Source of the DNA: Bolinopsis microptera
Lineage: Eukaryota; Ctenophora; Tentaculata; Lobata; Bolinopsidae
DNA: 64,000 bases
Direction of reading: 5' to 3'
Assembly (NCBI RefSeq): GCF_026151205.1
Contig: NC_087073.1
Location: forward strand, 14,217,837 to 14,281,836
The notes below the pieces were generated by a model. It made no database searches. It had not been told where the DNA came from and saw only the letters and a list, made by a program, of their open reading frames with translations. Each line of letters begins with the position of its first letter. The stretch's first letter is position 1. Position numbers and translations under genes: made by a program. Below, one piece after another: positions 1 to 13,999 of the stretch.

Positions 1-2510
1 TCTTGCTTTTTTAAAAATAACAACCTCGAGGTTTGGCAAATAAAAAGAAAATGCAGCCGTTTCCAAATCAAGACCGTTTTCAGAACAATATTACCCTCGT
101 AAAAATAACCAAGATAAACGGCCGACCGCGTTGTTATGGCCATTTGTCCTTTAATTATAATTACAACATGGGGTCTGGCACTCTGAGTGTGGCTATAGTA
201 TCACCTATAATATAATATATATTATATAATATACACTATATTATAGTGTAACCCGTGCCTACGGCCGGTACTTCAATGACAATATTGCAGTTGAATTGCA
301 TAAATATAATAAACAGTGCAAAAGTTGGAACGGTGCAAAAGTATGAACTCGCTCAGTCGAAACTGGCCGCATTAGAGTAAATTTAATTCTGAGCGCCCAA
401 CACGTATCCAATGGTAATACTTAATAGGCTCCACTGCCAGTGCCAAATTAACTAATTATTTACTAATCTGTAATTTGGGGAGCTGTAAATGAGGAGAGAG
501 AGTGTGTGAGAGAGGGGGCGAAAAAGTTAGACACTTTAATATCATATTTGGGGTACGAAACCATCAATTAAACCACTTACCAACGGCCGAATTTTTAAAA
601 ATTTGCTTATTCGCTTTGTCGGAGTATTGTCGCAACTATACCGAAAAAACCAGTTTCATAACTAACCGTTTTCTTGATTAAGCCGCTCGTTTATTGGGAT
701 TATTAGCATAGATAATCACTAACCCTGGTCATATTATATGATCGACACTACCTGCGACCAATATCTGCAAAACACTATCCAATATCACAGCCAATTCCAT
801 TACCAGTACCACAGTACCAGGCACCGAATGTACGAGCACTGGGGTGGTAATTACATGCCAGTGAATTTCTTACCAGTCAAGGGAGCTGCTCACAGTTTGG
901 TGTTACTTTGTTTCTCTATACACCACTATACCTCTTTACCTGTATAGTGCTATAGTGCGGTTATCTCTCTAGATCGAGGGCATTTTATGATAATTGAACC
1001 AGAACTAATCCATTTAAATTCCGTTGGTCAAGTTATCAAAATATTGATCATAGCTTCTGCAATTTTCACTGTTACTTCACGGTGCTTATTAAAAAGTTTA
1101 AGCTTTACCAATAGTATGCGTACCCGACGGGGTTGTATCGTATTATATTATATTGTACATAAATCAATTTGAGTAAACATTTATCAGTAGACTAAAAGCC
1201 GGTCCCCAATCAATCAAATAAATCTGTGTCCACTCCTTCTTAATCTTACGTCACGAGGACGAACTGTCACGAACTACAAATTATGAGCTGCATTTCAATT
1301 TGGTGTAAAGATTTAAATTCTAATTTTCCCTGAAATTGAAAGAAAATATCTAATGATCAATGTTCTGTCATGGTTCGTAGTTAGAGGTGCAGACTGTGAA
1401 AATAATGTGAGGTGAGCAGCGCAGTTAAACTCGCTTCAAATAGAACATCGTAATATGTAATAATATAATGAATTGTCAAAGGCAAATTGCAATGATCAAA
1501 CTGTTATGTCATAATATCTCCGTTCACAAATTTGTGAAATTTACTTTTCCTTCCGTTTTTCCCCGATACATTGTCCAACACAAATTTACTCTTCGTTTTC
1601 ATTTTGTCAATAAGTGTTGTTCCTTTGTTACGGTTCATCTTGCTTAAGTCTTGAGGAAAATTCATTGCGCTCTGTTCAAATTTTCCTCTTGTAAAGTTAC
1701 TTAGCAATAAAAATAGGAAATTAAATCAAACCTGTTAACTAGCCAATCAACAATAATCTGCACAATCCAACATCAGACCGTCTACAGTTTTATTTACAAC
1801 TCATTAATCCTACCTTGTCCCTCTTACTCGTACTCCAAGTTCTATTTATAAACTAACTATGCGGAACGTACCGATTTACGTAAGTGCTATTTCTTATCTC
1901 CCTAGTTCATATCTCCCTAATAGAATTTCAATATTTTTGAATGAATTTATCATAGATTGATGCGTATAACTGCTATGACAAGGTTGTATTAGATGTTGAT
2001 TTGATGCCTTTTCGGTGAGTATTAAGCAGTGCCCACGTTTGAAAAACTGTCATCCACCATCACTGAAATTTGTTTAGAATTTACCAAACCTTGCATTTTA
2101 AATTTAAAGAAGTTCAGGGCTTCTCACATGATATCCGTTAGGCTACGTTTATTATTATTACAGATGAAGCCTGAAAGATGCAGTATCCTTTGCAGTTGGC
2201 TGTATCATTTGATTTTGGACTAAATTACAAACTATTAAGTTAAATATAAGTTACATATAATATGTGTATTCTGATTACGTATATTAAGATAAAGGCTAAT
2301 ATTACATAACGGTTAATGCCATGGTTAAATGATTAAATTTTAACAAATTTGTCTTGTTTCTTTCTAAGCATCAAAACACTGACTGGTAACGCTCAGAATG
2401 ACAAGTCAATTAGTCTTTATTCCAAAGTTTTGTATTTGCTTGATTGATTGTAAGTTATAAAATAATTTTCATTTTGTAACGACATTTTGCATAGAACTTA
2501 TTGCAATTTC
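1..2510. other. AT-rich spacer without a recognisable gene
   Basis: Only short open frames without recognisable domains or codon structure occur here. A small AT-rich palindromic stretch lies around 205-250. I see no tRNA, rRNA or conserved coding exon. Confidence 0.6.
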
Positions 2511-2514
2511 TTAA

Positions 2515-2548
<34 letters not shown>

Positions 2549-3653
2549 GGGGGGGGGGGGTTCACCCTGATTTTTTCGTGAAACTTGGTTTCGAGATAGC
2601 AGTTGACCAACAAACTAGGACCAGTGACCGAACTTTTGAGGGGGTCCCGGACCCCAACCGCCAAACGGTGCTCGCGGGGCAGCCACGCCCATATTTTGTC
2701 CAAATTATGCCCAATTTAGCCAAATACCCTGAACATGCCCAAAATCCAGATTTTAGGTGCTCTACTTGTAGCTAGTGGTCCCCTGAACTCGTATATGAAT
2801 TTTCATCAAGATTAGACAATAAATGACTGAGTTATGACCAAAAAAACCATATGACCATATTTGGGCATACGCACCAAATTTGATCGATTTTGGCCCATAT
2901 ATTGGTCAAAATCGATCAAACCAACTTTATATGGAAGGTAAGCCTATACTACACATTATCTATGATTATCAGCTCAGTATCTACCTAACTGTGGATTCTG
3001 TGTTCAAATAATCGCAAAAAATTAACAAAATTGCCCATATCTCAGTTCGCGATATTTGCAAAACTGATTTCGCTCAAAACAATAGAACTCAATAGGGTTT
3101 CAATATTTTTACATGAAATTTTCAGAATCAACGTAGAATCGCATTTCGATCTTAAGTTTTGGGACAGAATTTTGAGTTAGGCCTTTAAAAAAATTTGGCG
3201 GCCAAATTCAAAAATTTGCAATGCGAGATTCAGGATTTGGCATTGCAATGTGTAGTATAGGCTTACCTTCCATATAAAGTTGGTTTCATACAAAAATATT
3301 GATATTTGACCAATATATGGGCCAAAATCGATCAAATTTGGTGCGTATGCCCAAATATGGTCATATGGTTTTTTGCTCATAACTCAGTAATTTTTTGTCC
3401 AATCTTGATGAAAATTCATATACGAGTTCAGGGGACTACAATCTGGATTTTGGGCATGTTCAGGGTATTTGGCTAAATTGGGCATAATTTGGACAAAATA
3501 TGGGCGTGGCTGCCCCGCGAGCACCGTTTGGCGGTTGGGGTCTGGGACCCCCTCAAAAGTTCGGTCACTGGTCATAGTTTGTTGGTCAACTACTATCTCG
3601 AAACCAAGTTTCACAAAAAAATCAGGGTGAACCCCCCCCCCCCCCCCCCTTAA
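2511..3653. mobile_element. Inverted-repeat (foldback/MITE-like) element with TTAA flanks
   Basis: The sequence from 2515 to about 2962 reappears in reverse complement from about 3240 to 3649, so the element folds on itself. The outer ends are a G run on the left and a C run on the right, and both are directly flanked by TTAA (2511-2514 and 3650-3653). A TTAA target duplication is the hallmark of piggyBac-type and some other MITE families; the family assignment is inference. No transposase frame is visible in the roughly 280-bp centre, so it would be non-autonomous. Open frames inside the arms mirror each other and are not genes. Confidence 0.75.
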
Positions 3654-5571
<1,918 letters not shown>

Positions 5572-6900
5572 CTACGATTTAGGCTTTCCAAAAGTCGAAA
5601 GGTAATTCGACCGGAATTCGTACCACTTATAAGTCCTTATAAGCGGTATGATAATGTCAGGTTCAGGAGCTACACTTGGTGGTCCAGGAACTGGTGGAGC
5701 AGGAGGTGCTGTTGTGAGTTCACTTTCAGAGGGTTCCGTTTGCACTGACACCTCTGAATAATGTTTCGGTTCTGTTCCGACAGCTTGATCACGTTTTTCA
5801 ACTTGAATATTCAGGTAAGAGTCAAGTTGTTCTGCATCTTGATTTTCAATAGCTCGGTTGGTAAGCTGCTCTATCGACAGCCAAGTAGCCGCAAAGTTCT
5901 CATTGTTTGGTTCAATTACCAACAAGTTCTGAAGAACGGCATGAAAGTGATCACGCTCGGGGAGATGTTGCATTTTAGAGTATACCTTCGATAAAATAAA
6001 CTCGGTACTGTCTAAATCCTCGTAACTGTCCGCGTCCTCTTTACCATCATGATCTTCATTTTCTACATACGTTTCGAGCTGTAAGAGGAGATCATCATCA
6101 GTCTCCTCAGATCTCAGCTTCTCTATAATCTCCGGTAAATGAAGTGAGGCTAGTTGGGTTCTGATGTTGTTCCTCTCAACCCTACTGTCCGTACTTACGA
6201 GTATAGTATTGACGAGGGCTAGTATGGTAGTACTGTACTCTGGTATCTTAGTGGCTTTCAGCTCGCTCACCAAGATGTAGTAACTGTTTTTCGGTACAAC
6301 ATGACTCTTTGTTTTCTTAAGTGCCTCTAGTGCCATGATGTACCCTCGTTTGGAGTTGTAGCACAGTGCACTTAGTAATTCAAATATTTGCTTCTTGACC
6401 ATTATGTTGTTTGTAGTCAGTGCGTGTGCGAACTGGTCGCTGTAATCATCCCTCTCCAAGAAGAACTCGAGCCCATTTTGTCTGTTTAGAATAGTCTTCA
6501 AGAGAGACACACAATCTAGCTGTATCATAGAGTCTGATATACTGAAGTCTTTATGTTTTGCAAGAACGTTCAAAGTTTCGAATATGACTGAGACCCCGTC
6601 TAGCTCAAGGAAGGATAAGAACCACTTCTTGTCGACTGACTTGAACCTGGTCTTGGCAGCCATGTATGTCTTGCAAGTCGGATGGCACTTTATTAGGTCG
6701 ATGAATTTTTCAGGTGTGGAATCTGACATAATACCCTCCGTATTAACAAGAAATTCTTCCTCTTCATCCTGAAGAGATTCCGGAGTCCCACTAGAGATCG
6801 CAGTCTTATTGTCTGACTCCTGGGTGTCTTCCTGCAGATGTGTTGAGTTGCCTGCCTCATTCAGTGGCCCCCAGAAGTATCTCCAAAGTCCGCTGATCAT
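5572..6900 (-). CDS. INF2-like formin N-terminal half (GBD/FH3), FH2 not found
   Basis: A 442-residue frame beginning MISGLWRYFWGP. Residues from about 65 to 330 match the GTPase-binding/FH3 armadillo region of inverted formins: the segment with MVKKQIFELLSALC corresponds to MVKKQVFELLAALC in vertebrate INF2, and LLLQLETY to LLIQLEAF. This region normally holds the formin in check and docks it to partners on membranes or actin. A short proline-rich stretch (APPAPPVPGPP, about residue 396) resembles the start of FH1, but the frame then runs into an ordinary tail and stops. The actin-nucleating FH2 domain is absent from the sequence down to position 1. Either a splice donor lies after the proline stretch and FH2 is outside the window, or this is a truncated copy. 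A 1.3 kb frame without introns is unusual next to its intron-rich neighbours and would fit a retrocopy. Confidence 0.75.
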   Translation of the reverse strand: MISGLWRYFWGPLNEAGNSTHLQEDTQESDNKTAISSGTPESLQDEEEEFLVNTEGIMSDSTPEKFIDLIKCHPTCKTYMAAKTRFKSVDKKWFLSFLELDGVSVIFETLNVLAKHKDFSISDSMIQLDCVSLLKTILNRQNGLEFFLERDDYSDQFAHALTTNNIMVKKQIFELLSALCYNSKRGYIMALEALKKTKSHVVPKNSYYILVSELKATKIPEYSTTILALVNTILVSTDSRVERNNIRTQLASLHLPEIIEKLRSEETDDDLLLQLETYVENEDHDGKEDADSYEDLDSTEFILSKVYSKMQHLPERDHFHAVLQNLLVIEPNNENFAATWLSIEQLTNRAIENQDAEQLDSYLNIQVEKRDQAVGTEPKHYSEVSVQTEPSESELTTAPPAPPVPGPPSVAPEPDIIIPLIRTYKWYEFRSNYLSTFGKPKS

Positions 6901-7080
6901 TCCGTTATGATGGATCGTGCAGCCATAGGAGTTGGTCCTCTAAGTGTAATTAAAATAGACGAGAAACATTCCACAGATCAACAAAACGTTCAATAAAAAA
7001 TTCCCTAGCTTTGCTACACCACCTCCTGTTCTACATCTGACATGAGACTGCTTTGTTATAGTGAATCAGGCACGTGTCAC

Positions 7081-7320
7081 ATGTCTCAGCTTGTCCACAA
7101 ACGCCGGTAACTGGAATTGAAGCTAGTTCTGATGTTATTCCTATCTACCATATGCAGTCTGTACTTACGAAGTATAGTATAGAATGATGACCGTTACAGT
7201 AGCACTGTAGTACGATAATTCGAAGACCTTCAACTCACTGACGAAACTGACTGTAACTGTTCTTCAGTCCTGATCTGTGTAATGACTCTGTTGTAATAGT
7301 CCCATTGTCATTGCATTGTT
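7081..7320 (-). pseudogene. Decayed duplicate of the formin FH3 segment
   Basis: This stretch aligns by eye, in the same orientation, with about 6110-6330 of the intact formin-like frame. Shared blocks include the equivalents of tctcagctt, ctagtt.ggttctgatgtt, gtccgtacttacga.tatagta and tagtaactgtt. Many substitutions and small indels break the reading frame. It is a partial, broken tandem copy lying just upstream of the intact one. Confidence 0.7.
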
Positions 7321-10119
7321 TTTGCTTAATGTAAACCCTATTACCTCACTGGAACGCAGCAGAGTGTGTTTCAACCCAGCTCACGGCCCTACTAGGATGG
7401 CGAGGCATAACAATTAAATACTTAATTAATTAAGTAGAGGCACCATCAGTAACCAGTGTCATTTGATTGTGGTTTGAGTGACGCAAGCAAGAACTTTGAC
7501 CATGTTTACGTTTTGTCATCTGTCCAAGAATCACAGAAAAGTGTACATCTTACAGTGACTCAAACATCACAACAACTCCACAGTCCACCACCCTCGTTCA
7601 TTCTAAGGACTGAAGATCACATATAGCAGGTGGTTACACAGCTAGACACAGAACTTTCAGCTGTTCCAAAACAGATCATTTCGTTTAGCGTTAGTGGGAA
7701 TGTTCTAGTAGCCTCCAATTATTATCCAGTATATTGATAATACAAGTTTTACTTTTCAACATGAATCTTTTTATTTGTCATTTGCCTTCGGTGGTAATTA
7801 CGAATACACTTACAAAGATGTTTATTAAAAGGTTAAGGGTGTCGAGTCGTTGGTGTTTGTGATTACTTGTGTAACCTCCACTTGAGTAGCTCTAGTTTCT
7901 GAAAAACACACACATACGTTAATCTAGGTGCTCTCATTTGCTCGGCTCATGGTTTTACTCTGCTTCAAATCACATCTCACGCTGTATTCTGTAAACTCTA
8001 CCAGAGAATTTGTCATAATTTCTAGGAAATATTGTTGAGCTCCTATCAAAAACGGAATCCACATTCATCCACCTACTGCAAGTTCGTCATATCAAATTTC
8101 AGGCCACATTTTCAGAACTAATTTCATTTCTTAGGACGGAAAAATAAGTAGAATAAAGATGTTAAGTTCATTGTCACTTCATTCGCCCAGCTGTAATAAG
8201 CAACAGTAACTATAGTGGAGTAATGGCTCCCCACTTTATTGTACTGAACATTGGTATATTTTGTTACAGTTTGGCTGAGGTCACGAATTTTAATTTTTAC
8301 AACTTACTGCTTCACTTTCCACTTTAACATCGTAATACTAATGAGCTCTATAGTAAGGCTTCGATTCTAATTCTGGTGGGCAAATATCGAAATAACGGTA
8401 CGTTTCATCTCAAAGTCATAAGAATGTGATGAATTTGTTGTGAATTATATGGATTAAGATGAGTTCAGGATGTTGTAACTTCACAACTTCAACTGAAATT
8501 ATAAAATTATGTTAGATCGCAATTCGCACGTTACACTTACGTCTGACAGCTTTGGAGTTTGCAGGTTTTAAAAGTTGAAACTTTAAAAATTAGCACTTTA
8601 AAATGTAAGACAATTTCGTAGAAAATCATAAAAATATCATGTGTATTCTTATTTTTCATCCCAGTTCAATATGCATGAGTAAAGTGGCAGTGCGTGTTCC
8701 TGCACCTGAATATTCAAGTTTCCTTATCATACCATTACCGGTTAATTAAACACCGCGTGCATATTATATATTAAATAATACATCGAATAGACCATAGAGT
8801 TGAGATTGTTAATAACCCTGAGTATAACACAGATATATTACTTTTTCGTATACTGAATATAGATATTAGATACGCATTACTCATTCGCAATTCGCATATA
8901 ATATATTATATAGATACACTTATTACTCGTTAGTTTTAACTTACATGTTAAAAATTTGGGTGTAATTTGCACCATCTGGTTTTATACTGACTCCTTACTC
9001 GGACTTACCTGGAATATCACGTATTAGTTGTTAGTTGACGCTAATAACTGGGTGTAGACTGTAGAGTGTAGCTATAATCTACACTCTACACTCCAGAACC
9101 GCTCCACATGGGACCCTGTACTACTGGCAGCGCCTTCTCTTCACTGCAGGACACATTCTGCTGGATTGTGGAGGATTTAGCCGTTATGTGTACTTTTCTT
9201 TGTGTTTCTTTGTTTTCTGTGTTTAGAAGAGAGAGAGAGAGAGTTTTGTGTCTCATACTGAACGTCCCTTTCTAGTTTCTGTCGACTTTAATATTATGTG
9301 CTCCGTATCTCCTGGCTATGTTTTGTGTGTCATGTTGCTAGAATAACTAAGTACACTAGTACAGTAAAATGTATAATTTGGCCGGAAATAGTTTGAACAA
9401 AAGCAATGCTTCACGGGACCTGTCCCAACCTTTTTTTTGTTGAAATCGCTTTTGTGCAGATCATTTCCGGCAACGTTTGACGTAATGAAATATTTGACTG
9501 TTCTACTCATCTGTCAAGTGGTAAACCAATTTTATTATCTTTGATCTCTGTTTTCAACAGTCAACCTTTAGTATAACTACACGGTAACTTGTGGCCTTTA
9601 GCGAACGCAGGATTAGTGCTAGTTGTGCTAGTTGTTAGTGCTAGTTAGTTAATTAGTGCTAGTTGACGAAAAATAATTGAGAGTCTGATACAAACATTTG
9701 GGAATCGGCGGAATTGAAAGTTGGACTTCTATTTCTATCGTTTATGTTCGCTTAAAGTTCAAAGGGAGTTATTATTTTAACTTCTGTCTGAGCGAGCCCT
9801 AATTCAATGTTTTGTAAAACGACCACCTGTAAGTGTAACATCTCCAGTGTTTAATAATCACATGCTCAATAATCACGTTTGTAAGAATCAGGAGTAGTAC
9901 TAAAATTACTGTATATCAGGTACATTTATCTTTTATTCTGCACCGGTTATGTTTGAAGTCTCCGAGTGTAATGACTTTTTTTAATACTCTAAATCTGCAG
10001 CTCTATCATGGAATGGATTACGAATGACTGACACCCGTGGAGATAACCTCAAACATCCCCATCTCTCAGACATCTAGCTGCTCTAAAGCCACTACATTTT
10101 ACACCCCGTACACCTCAAT
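7321..10119. other. Spacer with small repeats
   Basis: No gene was recognised. Small structures present are a hairpin with 12-bp perfect arms at 9060-9090, a short GA run at about 9223-9244 and a cluster of tgctagtt repeats at about 9615-9665. Confidence 0.5.
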
Positions 10120-13100
10120 ATGAACAGTAATATCCAGAACAAGAACTCCATGGCCGCGTTCCTGATGAACGACAACCTGGAGCCAGCAACAATGACTCTA
10201 GACTTTGTCAGACTTGTGTTTCACTTCTGTAACTTTGTTAATCTGACTCTGGGAGGGATTGCGTTTGGTGTTGGTATTGGCTACGATCTGACTCCGATTA
10301 ATGTGAGCGGTAGTGCTGCTATGACTCCTGTACAGGTTCGTGGGACTCTCAGAGTTACAGACTATTTATCTGTTATTTGGGTTGCAGACTATTTATCTGT
10401 TATTTGGGTTGCAGACTATTCAAATTTCATTACAAGTTTGCTATCCATGCAAGAACTAGACTTCCAAGCATGTTGAATGTGATTAACATCAATTTAGGTA
10501 AACGTGAGCTATTTATAGTTTGTATAATTGAAAAATATTATTTCAGACGAAGTTTGTCATAACAGGGGTATTTGTGATAATACACGGGCTTATTGGAGCG
10601 TACGGCTTCGTGTCTAAGCAAAGCAGGTATTTTAAAATTTAGTTTATCACTTTCCAGTTTAATAAGACTTCGCTTTTTTTAATTTGAGAAATTAAATTCA
10701 CAAATAATTTCTCTGGGCTATGGTAAGCACTAAGCAGTCTCGCGACTCACATTGACCGAGACTGTTATGCGATAAACATATTATAAAGTTATAAAGCAGC
10801 GGGTACTTGCATTTCTGAGCTATCAATTTGCGCAGATTACCAAAACATTAAAGTGCTTTCAAATAAAGCCATTCAAACTATGCCATTTCAATAAGTTCAA
10901 AGAATTCCGATACTTATTCTCTCCACAATGAAGCTGTAAAGTGTAGACAGACCTTTAAATTACATAAAACCCCTCTAAAACCCCTCTAAAACCCCTCTCC
11001 TTCCAGGTCACTGATAGTATATGGGTGTCTGGGTTTCTGTCTCCTGATAGTGGGAAGTGTAGCTGCCTGGTCCGCAATAACTGGTGAAGAGAATATTATC
11101 AGAGACTCCAGGGACCACTTTTACTTCAAGTGGAAGAATTTCGATGAGAAAATTGATAAATGTAAGTTATTCGTTAATCCATATTCCATATTAATTACTC
11201 ATCCTCCTTATCACCGATTTTACTGATTCCGAATTAAATGAAGTCAATATAATCGCACGACATCATGACACAATTAACATTACCCCTGCCGTACAAAAGA
11301 ATGAGCCGCATGTAATTCAGCTCAATGTATTGGAGTAGTGAATATAATCAGCCTGGTTCAGTGGTCACTGCATCACACTGAATATTTCCATTACACCTCA
11401 CCCTCTTCACAGCGCTTATGTACAATGTACAATCTAGATGGTTCCGCAGTTCCATAGTGTACTTTGTGCATTCTCATCTCTACTGGGTTCACAACAATGA
11501 AAATGACAATGAAATAAGGGAACAGGTGGGATGCTGTAATAATCTAATACGTAATCTTATATACACGGCACACTAGTGACACAGTTAGTGACACAGTTAG
11601 TGACACAGTTAGTGACACAGTTAGTGACACAGTTAGTGACACAGTTAGTGACACAGTTAGTGACACAGTTAGTGACACAGTTAGTGACACAGTTAGTGAC
11701 ACAGTTAGTGACACAGTTAGTGACACAGTTAGTGACACAGTTAGTGACACAGTTAGTGACACAATTAGTGACACAGTTAGTGACACAGTTAGTGACACAC
11801 TAGTGACACAGTTAGTGACACAGTTAGTGAAACATTTAGTGACACAGTTAGTGACACAGTTAGTGACACAGTTAGTGAAACATTTAGTGACACAGTTGGT
11901 GACACAGTTAGTGACACAGTTAGTGACACAGTTAGTGACACAATTAGTGACACAGTTAGTGACACAGTTAGTGACACATTAGTGACACAGTTAGTGACAC
12001 AGTTAGTGAAACATTTAGTGACACAGTTAGTGACACAGTTAGTGAAACATTTAGTGACACAGTTAGTGACACAGTTAGTGACATATTACCTCACAGTCGT
12101 GGGCGAACACAAAATGACCAGAGTGGTACACAGCGACTGCGAGTGCAGGTACAGTCCCACGGACACGGATGTTCCGGAAGCAGTGAGAGACCACATAGTG
12201 GATTGTTGGTCCGGTAAATTGCCGAAATCATCACGAAAACCGCTGACCACTTGTAAATGGCTTGGGAACTTCACTTATTCTGATCAAAGCACTATTCGAT
12301 CGTAGTCTTGACTTTCATTTTAAACTTTTCTTTCGAACCTTTAAGCCTTTTATTGCTGAAAAGTTGCGATTGTTTTATGATTTTTTCTCTCGACATTATT
12401 CTTAGATACTTTCTCAATGCATATATTCTTTGCATATGCAGTACACTCTACGAATACTCCCATTTAGAGAAATAGCATGGTACTTTTAGTCTATGAATAC
12501 TCGAGCTTTTTATTGATATGACACTCCGGTTCAAAGATGATAATATCGCCATGAAAATTGATAAATGCCTGAAATCTGAATGGTTGACTGATGTCTGCCT
12601 GCATGACTTAATTCTTGATCTAGTTATAAGGTTACTGTTAATTCTGTAAAAGTCGCTCAATATTCCTGCCGCATAACTCAACTGTTATTTTTCAGCCAAA
12701 GAAGGGATCGCTCCTACACCAAAGGATGAAGATAATCCTCTTGACAAGGATGATCAGTATATCTGGAACTTGATCTGTATCCAGAAGTCATGCCATATGA
12801 GATGTAAGCAATACAAATTACTATATACTTTAATCGTGACTGTAACAAAACAACGCGGATATATTGCTTTAAAAAAACAGAATACTTATAATGAGGGTTA
12901 TGCTGAACATGACAAAAACCGTGTGATATCTGGCGCATTCCTATAACACAATACAGTCAGTTTATATGTGTTCAAGAATGTTCAAGAACTTTTTGACCCA
13001 TAATATGTATAATTATTAACATGTTCTGCATAGTGCCAACATTTCAGATATATTTTTTTTTATAAAAAATAAAATAAAAAAACATTTTAGATATTCCTGT

Positions 13101-13999
13101 CAATATCGATAAAGACGAGGCTAATTTCACGAAAAAGATCGATGATTATGAGGATCAGAAATACTATAATTGCAAGTGAGTTGTTTTTGTACTCCGGGAA
13201 GTGTCGATGCCATAATTGAGCAATTTACGTTTTTAAGCGTTTCCAGTTTGACTATCCATATTCCATAACTTATGATTATGCCTTAGCTGTAGAGGGAGGG
13301 AAAGTAAAGGGGTGAGAGGGTTACTTACTTATTATCACCTATCTGAACCCTCTATATTAGAAGTTAACATCTGATAAACCTACAGAGAAGAAAAGGTATG
13401 TACCGACGAAAACAGTTGTGATACGAGATGTGATCCTTTCCTCACCACTTACGACAAAACTATGTGCTCGGATCTCTGCAATGTTCATTCCGAGCCTTAC
13501 ACCTGCATCAGATTCGTTGCCATACTTACCGGGGTGAGTTTAGTAACCTTGTTAGTACTAGGTTAATTATTATGTACTAATTTATAACCTAGTAACCGCT
13601 TTTGTGCAAGATTAAAAAATCACAGAACAAATAAGCCCCAAACTAACACCAAACTAACACTCTCCTCCTCAGTATCGAGTAGTAACGATGTACGTGATCC
13701 TGTTCTGTTTGTCTGTTACTCAAACCGTCTGCCTACTTTGTGACATCCTCTTCATCTTCTGGTCCCTCAAAGAGGAGGTGGATATTGAGATCCACCAAAC
13801 AGATGGTAAAGACGGTAAACGTTTGTCAACCAAGATTCAGCTCCTAAATCGTTTCTTACCCTGCTGTTTCGGCATACCTACACCCGATAACAATAGACAG
13901 TCCAATGTGGCCCTAAGTGACATTTTCTCAGCCTCTGACCCGGACAGTTCCCAAATTAACGCTATCACGGACTCCGATCCTAGTGATCCCAAAACTTGA
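10120..13999 (+). CDS. Tetraspanin-like four-pass membrane protein, nine exons
   Basis: The exons read as 10120-10335, 10547-10626, 11007-11161, 11413-11550, 12097-12213, 12696-12803, 13091-13175, 13386-13533 and 13673-13999. Phases agree throughout and give 457 residues. TM1 (VRLVFHFCNFVNLTLGGIAF) resembles the tetraspanin first helix. TM2 and TM3 follow closely, with a GAYG turn and a SLIVYGCLGFCLLIVG helix. TM4 is near residue 350, followed by a cytoplasmic tail of about 100 residues with a CC pair. Between TM3 and TM4 lies a very long extracellular loop (about 230 residues) with a GCC motif and more than ten further cysteines, spread over several exons. Tetraspanins organise membrane microdomains with partner receptors. 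The donor of exon 4 (11550, gtaatc) was chosen over 11525 because it keeps the frame and includes the GCC motif. Family membership rests on topology and the GCC motif, so it is probable but not certain. Confidence 0.72.
10351..10420. repeat. 26-bp tandem duplication in tetraspanin intron 1
   Basis: The unit gcagactatttatctgtt plus atttgggtt occurs twice in a row with a partial third start, inside the first intron of the tetraspanin-like gene. Confidence 0.85.
11572..12085. repeat. 12-bp minisatellite in tetraspanin intron 4
   Basis: About 42 copies of acacagttagtg, with scattered variants such as aaacatttagtg and shortened units. The array ends only about 10 bases before the exon starting at 12097. 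Long VTQL-type frames on both strands come from the repeat and are not coding. Confidence 0.95.

Noticed and set aside
2455..2703. Proline-run protein on the minus strand
   Set aside because: Translation of the terminal G run of the TTAA-flanked element.
11544..12085. VTQL / VSLT repeat proteins on both strands
   Set aside because: They exist only because the 12-bp minisatellite is a multiple of three; the array is inside an intron of the tetraspanin-like gene.
11572..12085. CRISPR-like array
   Set aside because: Direct head-to-tail units without unique spacers; an intronic minisatellite in an animal gene.
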